A DNA stretch of 64,000 nt, taken from Amblyornis subalaris. Lineage: Eukaryota > Chordata > Aves > Passeriformes > Ptilonorhynchidae. Under the pieces are notes generated by a model. It worked only from the letters and a program-made list of their open reading frames with translations, was not told where the DNA came from and did no database searches. Within the stretch, counting starts at the first letter, position 1. Every line of letters starts with the position of its first letter. The DNA lies in the NCBI GenBank assembly GCA_018881555.1, contig JACAXG010000012.1, forward strand, positions 5,444,087 through 5,508,086. The letters run 5' to 3'. Positions 48,321 through 61,860 of this stretch are shown here, in pieces. The position numbers and the translations under genes are program-made.

Positions 48321-51300
48321 TTAATTACTCATGCCATTCAGAGATCTATCGAACTGTGATTTAAGGCAGAACATACATTGCTTGATGAAGGGGAAATCGT
48401 AAATTCTTTTTCACTCATTAAAGAAAACAGAATATTTTGCAGAATGTTTTCATAATGGTGAAATAAATAATATGTCTACATTGAGAGTGTCCGAAGGAAC
48501 ATAAAGCTGAGGAGAAGGGTGAATTTTCAGAGTGCCACTATCTCGTGGTTATGGAGGAGTATTTGGGCAAGAACATCGCAGGATACTTTGGCAGGGGGGC
48601 ACCACTGTTAGAGATTGAGGTCTGGCGTGCTGAAAGAGCAACACTCAAGGAACTTTCAAATGAATTTCATATTCTCCCTGCAGGAAGGCAGAGAGTGGTG
48701 TGTAACCTCCACCCTCAGCAGAAGAATTAGTGTTGCACATGGTGTGGAGTTACATCTCTTTCTTAAGAAAGATGGCAGGTAACAAGGCTTGTTCCTCAGG
48801 CCTTGCACATTGGAAATATGCATTTTCTGTGCCAAAGAGAAGAATTAAAAATCTTATCATGCATCCATTTGCATTACTTTGTAATGTTGAATGTTGCTTG
48901 CTAACATACTACTTTTCTGTTTTGAGAAAATCAATAGTCTATAATGATTATCAAACCACTACAGGATCTGCTATCACCATATGCAAAAATTTGAAAATGT
49001 TGATTTTTATTTTCTTCTATACGGATGAAAAGTAGACAGCAGATATAAGTATGTCTAGATTTAAAATATGAGTTCAAAATCTGCCTGTGAGTTTTGGAAA
49101 AAGGCATTAGATCTCAGTGGAAGACCTGATAAATATATTTTTTTAATAAGATAATGAAATGCAGACTGACACTGGAAAGTTGATAGCCAAGTAACAGGTT
49201 CCCAAAAGAAAGGGGTCAAATTTTAGGAAGCTGAGTAAATGTGAAAGACTGAAAACAGTAGGAGTTGCTCTCTAAAGCAGACTCTTATTATTTAGAAACC
49301 AAACTGCAAACTTAAATGTAGTCCAGATGTTAACAATAAAAAGCTTTACAATGATGGGTCCATCAAATTCCAATTCCAAATCTATTCCAAAGAATATGTG
49401 CTTTCACAAATCCACTGCAAATGCAGCCTTTAGCTTTTGGCAGTAAAACATCCCACAGAGGCCAACTCTGAAAAAATTTCTCATATCCCTTAACACAGAC
49501 CAAAAGAAAAATCATGCATCTGAATACTACCAGATTATCTGAATTAGTGCCAGCAAAGCTGCTAACAACTTAGAAGAAAATTATTCAGGGTACACCCTAT
49601 CCTTGCAACTCCCTCTCATAATCTGAAGGTGCTCTGACATCTCTCTGGCACAGCCCCTCCAAGGATCACACTGAGAGCAACTCTCCTGGGTCCAGGTTAG
49701 TTTAGGATTNTCATAAGGTAAAACCAGTGCTTCACAACTTCTCATCTTAAGAACTGGCCAGACTCATTAATGAAGCACCTGGTATGACTACATAATGAGA
49801 GGCTTTGTCAGCTTTGCTTCTGGATGGACTGAAACGTAGCTTACTGAATACACTCTAATATCTCAGTACATATTGAACTAGATATGCAGGTGTGTATTAT
49901 AGACTGGGTTTCATTCAAATTATGTGAATCCTACAGTCATTGTAGCACTGAGTCAGCATTTAACCTTTGCTAGTGCCGGTATGTGCAACTACTGGATTCT
50001 TAAAAGTAGATGACAATGCAAGAGGAAGAAGTACTTAGATCATTTGCACTGTATTTCCCAAAAAGCTTGTTTCCCGCTAGACACTACTAGCTCTGACACA
50101 GTATCTGACCCACAGCTCCACCCTTGTTGTTGTACTTGTGTCAGTGTGTTGACAGTATGTAACAGTATTCAGCATGCCTTATTACGGGCTATTGGAATGA
50201 AACTGCTTCCATTTCAGCTGACATGCAGAGAGCAGGCTCCAAAGCTATCAGCTGATTGGACATCAATTCCTAAATGCCAGTCAATACATCCAAACTTAAT
50301 TCAGAAACAACCAAGATATTGCTTCTTACATCCAAACATAGTTTAGGGTCGTTAAATACGCCTGCTATTCACTTTGATGGAAACCAAATTGCTCCCACTG
50401 TCATGTAGAGTCTGAAGGTCATACTTCACTGTTGGAAAAGCATGCAATCTGTATTTTAAAAGTTCCACAGTATTATTTCTTTTGGGGCTACAAAACACAT
50501 GTAGATTTTCACATGATTTCTTCGCATGCTGGGAAAGCCCTATCTCTCTTGTGGCCTAAAGCAATGTCTCTGTCTTTCCCTGCCAGTGTTGTGACTGTGA
50601 CATATGGTGGCTATACGAAATGTCCCCAGAAAACACCTCTACATGCTGACTTCCTTGCTTTTGATGTAAATTGTTAAAAAATGGTAGTTCACCTGATGTC
50701 GTTCTGACCTTGGAAGTCAGGGGCTTTGTATAAATGTAGTCACTCTTCCTTCTTGATACAAACATATTGGTTTGATTGTTCTGTCTTAATCTTATTTCCC
50801 ACTTTATATTGGTGTTTTGTCTCTCTGGATCAGTGTATTCACCGTATCTGAACCACTTGGAAAAAAAAATTGAACATATTTTTATCAATCTGAGTTTATA
50901 AAGAATGACCATTAAAACTGAATGTAGCTTGGGTGGATTAGGTGGGCAGAAAAGGTTGTTAATAAGGTCTGGTTGGGAGGGATCTGCACATTTCAGGAAA
51001 TGTCTGAAACTCTAGAGGTCAGGCATGTGGGTTTGTCTCTCCCTTAACCCGTCCTTTCTCCATTAATCCATGGCGGATGAGATCCTACAGATGCACCACC
51101 AAGCAGTGTCCTCACCCCTGAATGTGTCATTGTCCCTCATGCCCTGAGCTATCACTCCTGTTATTGCTATTCCAGTGCCTCCTGGGGCTCTCTCTGCACA
51201 AAGCTGGGCCTCCAACTCCTTGAGGTGACATTATATTAAAGGCAGGTTGAAGTCAGAAATCTTCCTGTTTCTGGACATAGACCCAAATGTGACATGTTAA

Positions 51301-54300
51301 ACTAGAGCACTGATAAAGCCTTAAAAAGACTGCATATGCCAAACAGGAGATTGAAAATTTCTGGCTGATTTAGGTATCTATGGGAAAATGCATATTCTAA
51401 AACTATTTTAAGCTTGGTCTTTAAAACAAAACAAAACAATTATTTAAATATTAATAAATTTCTGTAATGGCTCTCTTAAGTGTGAATGCATATTTTCTTT
51501 AATGGACAATAAAACTATTATTTCATGGCATTCTCCTAATGTTTGAACTTGAAGTCACTTCAACGAGAACAAATAAACTTTGGTCATGTGAGGTTTTAAA
51601 GCAGAGAATGACTTACGTATGATAATATTCTTGTCTTGATATGTATATTTCATGTATTCTGCCCCATATTTGTGTCTGTAAGCAAATAGTTGGGTTTGCA
51701 TATGTGTAAAAAATACTTTAGCCTCCAAAATAGGTGAAGATTTTAAATATAGAAATAAGGCCAAAAGTACCTCACCAAATTAAAAGATTTTCAGAGCTGT
51801 TTGCCAATTAGGATGAATTTTCTTGTAACAATGTCCTAGCTGAATCAACAAACATCATTAACTACAATTTCCAAATCTGTTCCATTTTCCCAGCCCCAGT
51901 GCATTCTTTCAACTGAACTGAAGAGAGTGATTTTCCCTGATCACAATGGATTACAATAAGCATAGGTTTAGACTACATCATTTAACAAACAGTTTATTAA
52001 AGATGTATCTTGTGTTCTGCCATAGCAGTGAAAACCATTACCAACTGCCTGTATTAATTTTGCAACAGATCACAGCGGAGATCTGTGCAACCCATTACTG
52101 TAACAGGGGTTTTCCAGTACTCCTCTTTCCACTCCACAAATCAGTAAAAACATATCACTTCTTATTAAATAAACCATGAGAGAATTTTGATAGCTGCAAG
52201 CTACAACTACTGTCATTTGTTTATTTAGAATGATGCAGGAAACAGTGCTAAAGATTAGTCACAGTAATGTTGATGATAACATGTGAAGAAAAGGCATGTA
52301 TTTGGTCTACAACCACAGATGGCTAAATGTATTTGTGAAAGCTGCCAAGCACAGTGAAACAAANATGTGGCGGTTGTAACAAGCAAAATGCAAAAATGTC
52401 AGGAGTTTTTATCAGAAAAATCAGCATGNGTGAAGTCAAATTCACATGAAAAGGTGAGGGCACATGAACAGCTACAAAGCACAAGCAGTTGTGCTTTCCA
52501 GTCCTGCAAAAACATGGGCATATGAAGCAAACAAATCCCATCAGCTGTGCTTGTTGTCTTCTGCTTAAATTACCCAACCATTGAACACTGCCGCAAAGAT
52601 CCTATTTATGGGTTCAGTGCCTGCTTTCAGACTCTACCTCACACAGATCGTGTTGTGTTGTCTAAAAGAAGACCNAAAAAAAACCATACAAAAAGCAACT
52701 TTCTATGCCAGGGTTACCCGAGCTGCTGACACCACATGCATTGGAAAGAAGCAGGTGTTAGTTCACGTAGTCTCAGATTTACCCTTAACTCCATGTGCAT
52801 TGGTGAATTTTTCCTTCAGAGGTGGTTAACAGTGTTTTTGAAGAGAATGACTCCTTTCTCCTCTTCTAACATTATACCCACAGAAAATTGCTTAAAAAAG
52901 AATTGGTGTACAATTAATGCTGTAATGTGATAGTGCAATGGCTGAAAAATTAGTCACAGTCAACTGCCTGAATTCTGCAAAGCAACACAGTGGACAAACA
53001 CAGCTTTTGGGGCTACAGAGGAGAAGAGCGGAGAGGGACAGAATGATAGTCAGATGATACATCAGAGCTAGCTCCAAACAAGAATGAAAAAATCAGGATG
53101 GTTCCTTCAGAAGCAATCAGAAAAATGAATTATTCAGGCTATCCTTGGGAAAACCACCGTCAGGGTAAAGTGAGTCATGCACTGGAATGCTGTCTGATGA
53201 CAATGTCTAATACTGGATGTATAAAGACCAAATATGGTATAATGTCTTAATTAGACTTTGGCCAAAGGCATGATTGCACCAGTAACTTTAGCTTATGATG
53301 AAAAAGCAATACTAACAACAATTACAACAACAAAAATCATTGCTTTAAACCACCAGGAAGTCCAAGCCATATCAAGGAAAAGAAACAGCCAATCTCCTGA
53401 AATCATCATACTGAAGCTCAGTGTGAGACACTGACCCTTGGTCACTACAGCAGTTTGGTACAGGCATATAGGGCAAACCACAAACTAGATGGGTTTGATA
53501 AGCAGAGAATGGAAAACATGCTGCACTGCTGAAAAACTCTTACTGGGAACAGAGGACTGGCAGCATCAAATAGCTTTTGAAACATTTCTAATAGGACCAG
53601 AGTAAAGGCTTCATTTTTCATCAATGCCTCTGAAACAGCTGCAGTATTTTATGATGCTTGTGCTTATCCTAAAGAGCAATATCAACATATCAGACTGAAT
53701 TCTTACACCATGCTCCCAGATCTGTCACTAACAATTCTGAAAAATGTCAGTAAAAGTCTTTGTGGTGNGTTCATTAGCTTCAAGGCACTCTGGAAATGTG
53801 AAATCCAGCACAAATACTGAACATGAATGACTAAGTCAAAATCCTGAAAAAGGACCACAAGGAGTCAAGAATAAACTTTTTAATGAATAGAAAGCCCTAC
53901 AAATGCTGAGCAAGAAGAAATGTGACTGATGTCACAGGAGAGAGCTAAGAACTCTTCCATCTTGTGAGATGAGAAGCTGGGAAAGGTACATTCTGAGCGA
54001 GTTTTCTTCTGGCCAGTAAAGGCCCCTAAAGCTCTTTTAGAACAGCCATAATAGTACCTTCCCTGAGAAGCCTTGCACACAAAGAGCTGGCCACTCATGG
54101 GCAAGAAAGGGGCAGTATGAAGCAATATTTTTCTTTTATTTTCACAAGCCAGAAAATCTGGGCTCAGGGGCTAATGTAAACAACCCAAGTTCGACACAAG
54201 CCACAGAGAGATGCTGGCTGCTGGGGGCTGGAGATATTTTGGGAAAGGATCAAGGATGTGTTCTCTCTCTGGCTTAATGACTTCAAGCTGATTCAGCTGA

Positions 54301-57085
54301 TGTGCACATGCCTCTCAACAAAGAACCAAGGGCATGTCTTAAAAGTGCCTGAAAAGCAGCAGAACTAGTGAAACCCATGGAGACTACAGCAGAAGACAAT
54401 CCTGTCAGTGTGACAGAGCAGCCATCCTGAGGGCTGCAGAGGCTCATGATTTTACAATGGAAGCCATTAAACAGGAAGCCTGCAAGACTCTGCCANGCAG
54501 GAAATTGTGCCAGGGGACTCCAGCATGCACAGAGGCTTCTGTTTTGCGTATTGAAGACAGAAGCAAAATAAAACCTGCAAGAAGCATGAGGCAAGACTTC
54601 TTTCACCTTCAAAGAGGAATGGGTTTCTTTTAACTCCTGGTGCTAGGCACTGAAACAACAGGTAAAACTGCAACCACATGAACTTCTGAGAAATGATGCC
54701 TGCAGGCAACTCCCTCAGAACTGTCATCCTCCTCTACCCCCAGAGCCTGCAGAAAAGAGGAATCTTTCAGCACGAGATAAGACTCAGCAAATTAAAGCTC
54801 TCATGGACCAAAGGAAAATAAAGCAAACTCTACCATGGGACTTACATTAAGCCTTTTTATCTCTTGTTATCAGAGGAACTATCTTGAAAATCTATAGTGA
54901 TCATAATTGTTATGCTACCATGTAGAAGGGAAGGCTTTTGTAGTGAAATCATAGCTCAAGCCACTTAGTGATTAGCAGCTCAAAAGTGGCACTTTCAACT
55001 CCATCCAGATATTCAGTAGCATCACTGCAGTGTGCCCTGTAAGTGTCCCAGCCCATCTTGCAAGAACACTAATTTCAGATTGAAAGTGTTCCCTCAAAAA
55101 AGGACAGTAAAGTCCAGGAACAAATCTATTGTGGGGCTAGTGGGATGCTACCCATTTTTGCAATTAACGCCTGTCTACTGCAATGCATGGGCTCCTGCAC
55201 TCCCAATACTGTTCTGTGGCCACTATCTCCATGCTGGTCAGGACTGGATCTTTCTCTGTACTGGCCAAACCTCAGGATGATGAAGGCATATACAGGAATC
55301 ACCAGATCCACACTTAACAAAATAAACCAAGGAAATAATTCAAAGACCTATTTAAAAAAATGTTATGAATGACCTCATTACAAAATGGCCTTTAAGGATA
55401 GGAAATAGAATGATTGAAATATGAAAGCAAATAAGCAGCATTGATTTACATATCAGTTCATTTTTTATAATTTAATTTTAATTTCTTAAACCAGTTACAT
55501 CCTCTCTGTTGTGACAGGTCCAATAAACAGTTAATTGTTACCAGACATTTATTATTGTCATTCATGAACCTAGAGTCCTGAGACACAAAGACGTACATAT
55601 AAGACTCACTTTTGGTGGCGTATTTCAGCTGACACTGCACCAGCTCTCAGTGTACTGTACTATACTCTTAGTGTCCCAATGGGTCTGAATTGTAATAATT
55701 TAACTTACCCACTCAAGCCAGAAGCAGCTGCAAAATAATTTTTCTGATCAAAGTAAAAAAAAATATAAGAAGTTTATTTTGCTATAATTCTATTTTTTTT
55801 CTATGTTACTAAAAGAATATGGAGTATCTTTATTTTCACATCTGGAATTTACTGTAATAGAAAATACTAGTGAACTGTTTTCCTTGCTGTCAAAGAAAGC
55901 TTCATACAATTAGTACTGCAATTGTCACCAATTTTAGGACCATGCAGGCACAAGAGAAGGGGTAAAGATAAGAGAGCGTGTTTTCAGATTACATCGGAGA
56001 AAACAAGAGTAATCATCATATAAACGAGTGTATTTTTCTCAGTTGTCAGAGTTACAAGTCCCCATGCGTTAACAAATGGAAAATAACACATTCACTGTAG
56101 TCAATCTAAAATAATCCCAGTGTGAAGGATGCCAGCAGCAGCCCCACCAAGACATGCAGCATCTCACTGTGACTATGCAGGCTTCAGTGGCCACAAGTGG
56201 GGAAGAGCCCACGATGGCATTTAAATGATGATAAAGCTGCCAGCACTGCTGTACCTGGCACTCACAGTTTGTGCTGCCAAACAGCAGAATATCACACCTG
56301 CACATTGATGGGTGTTCACTTGGACGTTTGAAAGCTTATGGAGNTAAATCATTAAGCTGTTGGAAAAATTGTGCATGTCTTGAGTCTTGACATATGGAAC
56401 AGCTTTCCCACTGTCTGTCTCTCTCAAATTCAGAGTAATTTGAAAATTATCCATCTTCTCTTGATCTTTAATATACTCATTTGTCCCATGATCTCATCAC
56501 ACTTGTATTTGTTGATTGAGGAAGCTCAGTGGTATGAATTAAATAGTAATTGCTCACAGAACAGAAATTGCTAGAGAAAGTTTTCAGCTCGTTGAAATGC
56601 ACAGATCTGTATCCCAGGAGTGTCTTACTAGAAACATCTTCGTTATGTTCATGGCTTAACTGTGTCTTACACTTTCCCAATTAATAAGATTTCATAACCC
56701 CTGAGGTTTATCGCAAGCAGAAATTATCAGTGAGTTTTGAATCCTGNATACTAAAGAAAAGTAACTACTTTGGCTAATAAATCCCTCAAGTAACAATTAG
56801 TGTTATCAATGTAATAGACATAGTTTATGATTCCAGTAAAATTGCCAAATGTCTTCTTTTATATATTCAGACAGACACAGTCATAAGGTTTAAATCGTAG
56901 GAACACAGAAATTTGCTCTGCCTACTGAACGCTCAATCAACAGGGGTTTTTGCCGATTAAGGCTGTGTCCCTCACAGGACTGACAAGTGCTCCTTGCTAC
57001 TGCACCAACAGTGCAACAAAGGCTTCATCCGAAACCACTGAAATGTGGAGCAAGCTCCTCCAGATGCAGACCCTGGAAATTTTAA
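48321..57085. other. AT-rich non-coding stretch, no gene seen
   Basis: About 8.8 kb without a supportable exon. It holds a short (AAAAC)n at 51423-51438. Several Ns fall between 52364 and 56747. The short frames here (up to 118 codons, minus, 50556-50912) have no domain. Confidence 0.5.
51423..51438. repeat. (AAAAC)3 short microsatellite
   Basis: Three AAAAC units. Confidence 0.75.
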
Positions 57086-57145
57086 AATATACATATATAT
57101 ATATATGTTAAAAAAAAGAAAATGGGGAAAAAAAGAAAGAAAAAG
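57086..57145. repeat. (TA)n run followed by A/G-rich tract
   Basis: About nine TA/CA steps (57089-57108), then a purine-rich A/G stretch to about 57145. Low complexity only. Confidence 0.8.
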
Positions 57146-57720
57146 TTGACCTTTTACATACCTTATTACTTCTCTGTACACCCTGTGTTAGGCTTCTTCA
57201 CACTGCCCCTGCATCTGTCACCAATACTGTGACCAATGCACACAGTTAGGGAAAGACTGACTGACAAAACTGTTCCTCTTCTTGTATGAGGACAGTGAGT
57301 TTGCACAGAATGTAGCAGAAGCCAACACCATGCCCAAGGTTCAGGGGACAGTTAGGATATGGGGAGGTTTTTTGAAGTCCTAGTATCCACCAACTAAGGA
57401 GAACACTGCTTAAAAAATATAAAGTGAAAGAACCCATTTGCAANCTATTTTGTGTTTATGTCCACATGTGATACAGATTTATTCCATTTAATAATTCACG
57501 TAGTGGTGATGTGAAATAAAGTATTTCCTGGTGCATTGAAAACCTGGAGTTTGGAGTTGTCAAGCTCNGTTCTGGCATTTATGAATCTTTGACCTTGGGC
57601 GAGGCAAAGTGGTGAAGAGATCTTGTACATCTATGTGTCTGCAAATCCAGATTTTCACATTTTTTCCCGTACAGTAATTCAAATACCTCCAGCAGAATCA
57701 ATAAGGCAGTTTTAAGAGTA
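57146..57720. other. Non-coding stretch, no gene seen
   Basis: No feature recognised; Ns at 57444 and 57568. Confidence 0.5.
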
Positions 57721-57868
57721 GAATCACAGAATAGTCTGGGTTAGAAGAAATCTTTATAGATCTCCTCCAACCCCCCTGCCATTNGCTGGGGTATCTTTTG
57801 CCAGGATCGGGTTGCTCAAAGCCCATCTGACCTGCGGCTTTGAACAACCTGATCTGAGGAAGGAATTA
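57721..57868 (-). mobile_element. CR1 LINE, short degraded 3'-end fragment, inverted
   Basis: The plus strand begins with the CR1 terminal octamer form (GAATCACAGAAT, 57721-57732), then TGGGTTAGAAG, CTCCAACCCCCCTGCCAT and GGTTGCTCAAAGCCCATC. These match the order of phrases in the other CR1 copy of this window, but with more changes and a shorter length (about 148 bases). An N lies inside at 57784. Orientation is the same as the first copy. The greater divergence suggests an older insertion. Confidence 0.88.
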
Positions 57869-59936
57869 CTAACAGAAACACGCACCATCCATAACTTCTT
57901 TGCAGTAAACTGTGCAGTCCTTAGCTTATACTAGAATGTATTAGAATTTATCATAGCTTCAGTGAAGCACTTTAGAAAACATTCAACAAAGAACTAACAT
58001 AATGTTAGTTTATATTAAAGATATACTGCCAGGGAAAAACAGAATGAGTTTTGTTCTCCTGTATTTGCAGCATTTCCTCCTTGTGCCTCACTTGATTTGG
58101 ATAGTGAACATAGACTACCTACTTTTCTATTTCAACTTTGCTTTCAGTTTTGTTTTTTGGTTTTTTTTTCTTGTGTATGTGTGTTTCCTTTTCCACTAGT
58201 ACAGTACCACCAGGATTCCAAAACTCTGGGAGACCGTTTCAACCTGAGACCAAAACCAAGTACAGTAATGCCTTCAGCAGCGAAAGCATTTCTATTCAGG
58301 CTGTCTTTCAGTTTGTTTGCTTTTAAACCCTATTTTTTTTTCTTGAAAAAAATCTTACCCGTCTGTGTCTTAAATTGATTCACAATCCTCTGAAAATTGC
58401 CATTCCTGACAGTGTATCTGATGAGCCAGTTGCTATCCTTCAGGTTTCTGGGTTTTACACCAATATCACAATTTTACATGCCTCTTAATTATCTTCAGCA
58501 TTTTAAAAGCCCCTAGTGACACAGTTTAAGACATACTAGATGCACCTGAAAGGGGAAAATAAATAATCAAGAGAAGCTGTCATACAATATTCTGAATGCC
58601 AGTTTTAAAGATTCAGCAGCAGCTTTTTCTTTATCAGCTAAGATCACAAGACCCCTTTTGTCATTAGCTGCATTTTAGAAATAATAAAAATGGGCAAAAT
58701 AAAATGAAATCAAATAACTAATAAATAATTTTTCTCCTATTTATATTAAATTATACATATACATGTTGACCAGACAGATATAGTGCAAAACAAATTTTGA
58801 AGATAAAATGAAATTCCTGAACATTCAGACCTTTCAGTCTACTTTGCCTTGTCGGTTGAGGCATCTCATTCCCAGATAAGAAGATAGATCTGGATCTCTT
58901 GGACAGGAAAAACACAAAGTAGAATTTGCTCTTTAACTAATAAAATACATTGCTCCAGGTTTATTGATATCTATCTTCCATGTCTCAAGAGCCAATAAAT
59001 ATTCATGGGACAGTATTGTATTAATTAGCTTAACTCATGATTGAAAATATATTTTTAAGTTTTATAGTGTGATCTTGGGAACTTCAACTGGCTTCCCAGT
59101 ATACAAAGAAAAGCACAACAGACTTCATGTGGCAGCCACATCTGTCAATGAAAGAAGCTCTGCTGTATCCTGACTGCCATGAAAAGCAGACTATTTAAGA
59201 GCAAAGGATCATGACATCTGCTCTACCCACTGGTACTTTTTTCCAGTGTTAGTTTTCAAAAACTTTTCTTTCCCGGTAATTCATGAAATTATGAGTTAGA
59301 GCCAAATTTTAAAATATGCAGATTTTTGAAACGGAAAAGTGTTAAGATGTGAATAGGGAGAAACTTCTCTATGCCCCCTGGTCCATTTCTACCCTCCAGC
59401 TCCATGCTGAGGATACCACCCCCACAACAAGCCAAAGGTTTGTTTCTACTAACATTTCTCTCTTCTTGTCCTTTTTTCACTTCCACGTCACCAGTTATCG
59501 CTTCGTCCTTCACTATTCAATCTGCAAACACTTGNCGTAAAAAGGAAATCAGCCATTTTCCATCCCTTAGTCCTGAAGTATGGTAGTGGCACCCACCCTC
59601 CAAAGAGTCAATAATTCAGCGTTTGTCCATCCAGGCATAGCTGAGGAATTACTTATTGAGATGTGGAGTGTGACACAAAATATCATACATGGACCAAAAA
59701 ACCACATCTTTTAAAACAGATTTGTAAGTCCTGGATTTCAGCTGTCACACAAAGGAGACCTTCTCACAAGCTCTCCTAGTTTTCAAATACTTGTGTTAAC
59801 ATACTCGGCCTCTCAGCAGCATGACACAGGAGAACTCACATAGGCTAACATAAGGCATGTTTTGCATTAAGGCAGATCTGAAAAAGTCTTTTAAAGGAAA
59901 TAAACTCTGATCAGCAGATCTAGAACGAACAAAGTA
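57869..59936. other. AT-rich non-coding stretch, no gene seen
   Basis: No exon or repeat family recognised. T-rich tracts occur near 58140-58170 and 58330. N at 59535. Confidence 0.5.
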
Positions 59937-59951
59937 TTTTTTTTTTTTTTT
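59937..59951. repeat. Poly-T run of 15
   Basis: An uninterrupted T homopolymer. It could be the tail of an inverted retroposed copy, but no such sequence is recognisable to its right. Confidence 0.85.
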
Positions 59952-60879
59952 CCTAGCGAGACCTTATTCCAATTAGCAGAAACAGTGCAGAACCTACTGG
60001 ATCAGCAAAATTGTTTAGGAACATTTCAAGGACACTTGGCAGCCTGAAACACACATACATACTCTCATACATTCAGGAATTACTTCCTCACAAAACTTTA
60101 GCCTTTCTAATGAAGTGAAACAAAACCTTAACATTAAATTAAATCTAAATATGAAAGAAGTTAACAAAATGGTAGTATTAAGGTTCCTATAACCTTATTT
60201 GTTAAAGTTTCATACAAAGAAGTATTTTCTACTTATGCTTCATTAAATATCTATCTAAATAATCTGTTTATGATAAAAACATGCCCTAGGAGAGAAAGGA
60301 TGACAAAATGTAACTTTTGGAAATTCAATTAGTTCATTTCTTAACTTTGTTGTTTCAACATCAATGTTTCACTATTTCATGATATTTAGTATAATTTCAT
60401 ATCCTTGAAAGAAAGAGAAAGAACATAACTATTAGAGATTAAGGTCTAAATTTTCTTAATTTGGAACTATTTTGCTGTAGTTGATCAGGGTGATAGGGTT
60501 AATACACAGAGATTGTAGAAATTCATAAAGCTGTTCTGTAATAATATAACAAGTCTTCAAACAACAATTTCAACCATCAGTTTGAAACCAATTCCCATAG
60601 CCATATTTATATCATATTCACAATTACGCTATTAACAACCATTCTTCAGTGCTAAGTAAGCCTCAAACATTTAGTAGTAGTGTAAAAAATACAGTAATCT
60701 TTAGTTTCCTAAAACTAACTTGCATCAAAAACTCCCCTCAGGAACTAAGTCTGAACCAGCAAAGCACTAACCTTCAGCATAGCAGTAAATAACACAATTC
60801 CTTCTCCAAAACCCCCATGATTTCTCAAACACTATGCACGAGCAACCCAACTTTCCNATCATAAACCAACTTCCAAAAT
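59952..60879. other. Very AT-rich non-coding stretch
   Basis: Almost free of ORFs and of CG dinucleotides. No repeat recognised. N at 60857. Confidence 0.5.
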
Positions 60880-61860
60880 CACACTGTCATGCAGCACACC
60901 GTATGTGCCAGAAAAGCGAAGGGAAGAAGAGGGGCTGTGAGGGCTGCTTGCAGGTGAGCTGTGACAGGGGTTTCCTAGGGGACCAATGTCTCTGACGGAT
61001 GGCACTGCCCGAACCCGCTTTGGAAGCCCGTCCAGCCTCACTCTGCTCTGGATTGCATGGCAGAGTGCATGGCTCCTAGGCGAGCAGAGCCTTTCAATAA
61101 GTCACACAATGTGGCCATAGCATGTGAGCTATGGGACGGGCGTATGACCAGGGAGTGCTTCGGGAGCTGCAGGTTGGACACTGCTGCCCAGGGCACCTAC
61201 CGAGCTTGTCTGTGTCAAACTGGAAGGGTCATCGGGAATCTCTGTGCAGCGCAGCAGATGCAGGTGGTAGTTTTGTTTGTTTATGCTGATAAAAAAGCTA
61301 TTTCTAGAATATCTCTTATTGAACCGAAATCATAAATGCCTCCAAACATGGCTGTGAAGTACTTCTGAAGTGTCTTCCACANCAGAAAACATCAGCATAC
61401 GCAGCACTGATAGCAACATTCGCATTCCTGGTTAGAACAGCATGCAAGAGTGCAGAAAGTATCGGCCTAACAGGTTTTCTCTCTTCTCTTCCAAGTTGCA
61501 TTCAGGCCTGGGAACCCTCCTGTGTGTATGTGACCTATCAAAATACTTTGATAAAAGCAAATGGTGAAGGTTGTTCCATTTCACCACTGTTCTGCTGAAC
61601 TTCAAATATTGAAGGCATGGCTGTTTGCAGCCATGTCTCCCATTCGGACTGAAGAGGCCATCGATAACACCTGGCTGCCAGCTGTCCATGACTGGGAAGC
61701 TGTGGAAAAGGCCTGCTGCAAGCCGGGGGGCACAGCAGCTAACCCAGCTAGACACAATGGTGCAGAGGGCAGGGCAGCTCTGGGACACACCAAAGCTCCA
61801 GCTCTAGCTCACTAGGCAGGACTGGGACATAGGCAGGGATGAAATCTGGGTGGGTCCTTT
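60880..61860. other. GC-richer block with overlapping frames, unidentified
   Basis: Two GC-rich parts (about 60890-61260 and 61640-61860) flank a less GC-rich middle. Frames of 92 codons (61057-61335, plus), 84 codons (61561-61815, plus) and 118 codons (61432-61788, minus) overlap or oppose one another, and none has a family motif. Several CG dinucleotides are retained. It is a candidate for a small CpG cluster or non-coding exon; nothing in the sequence proves either. Confidence 0.25.
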
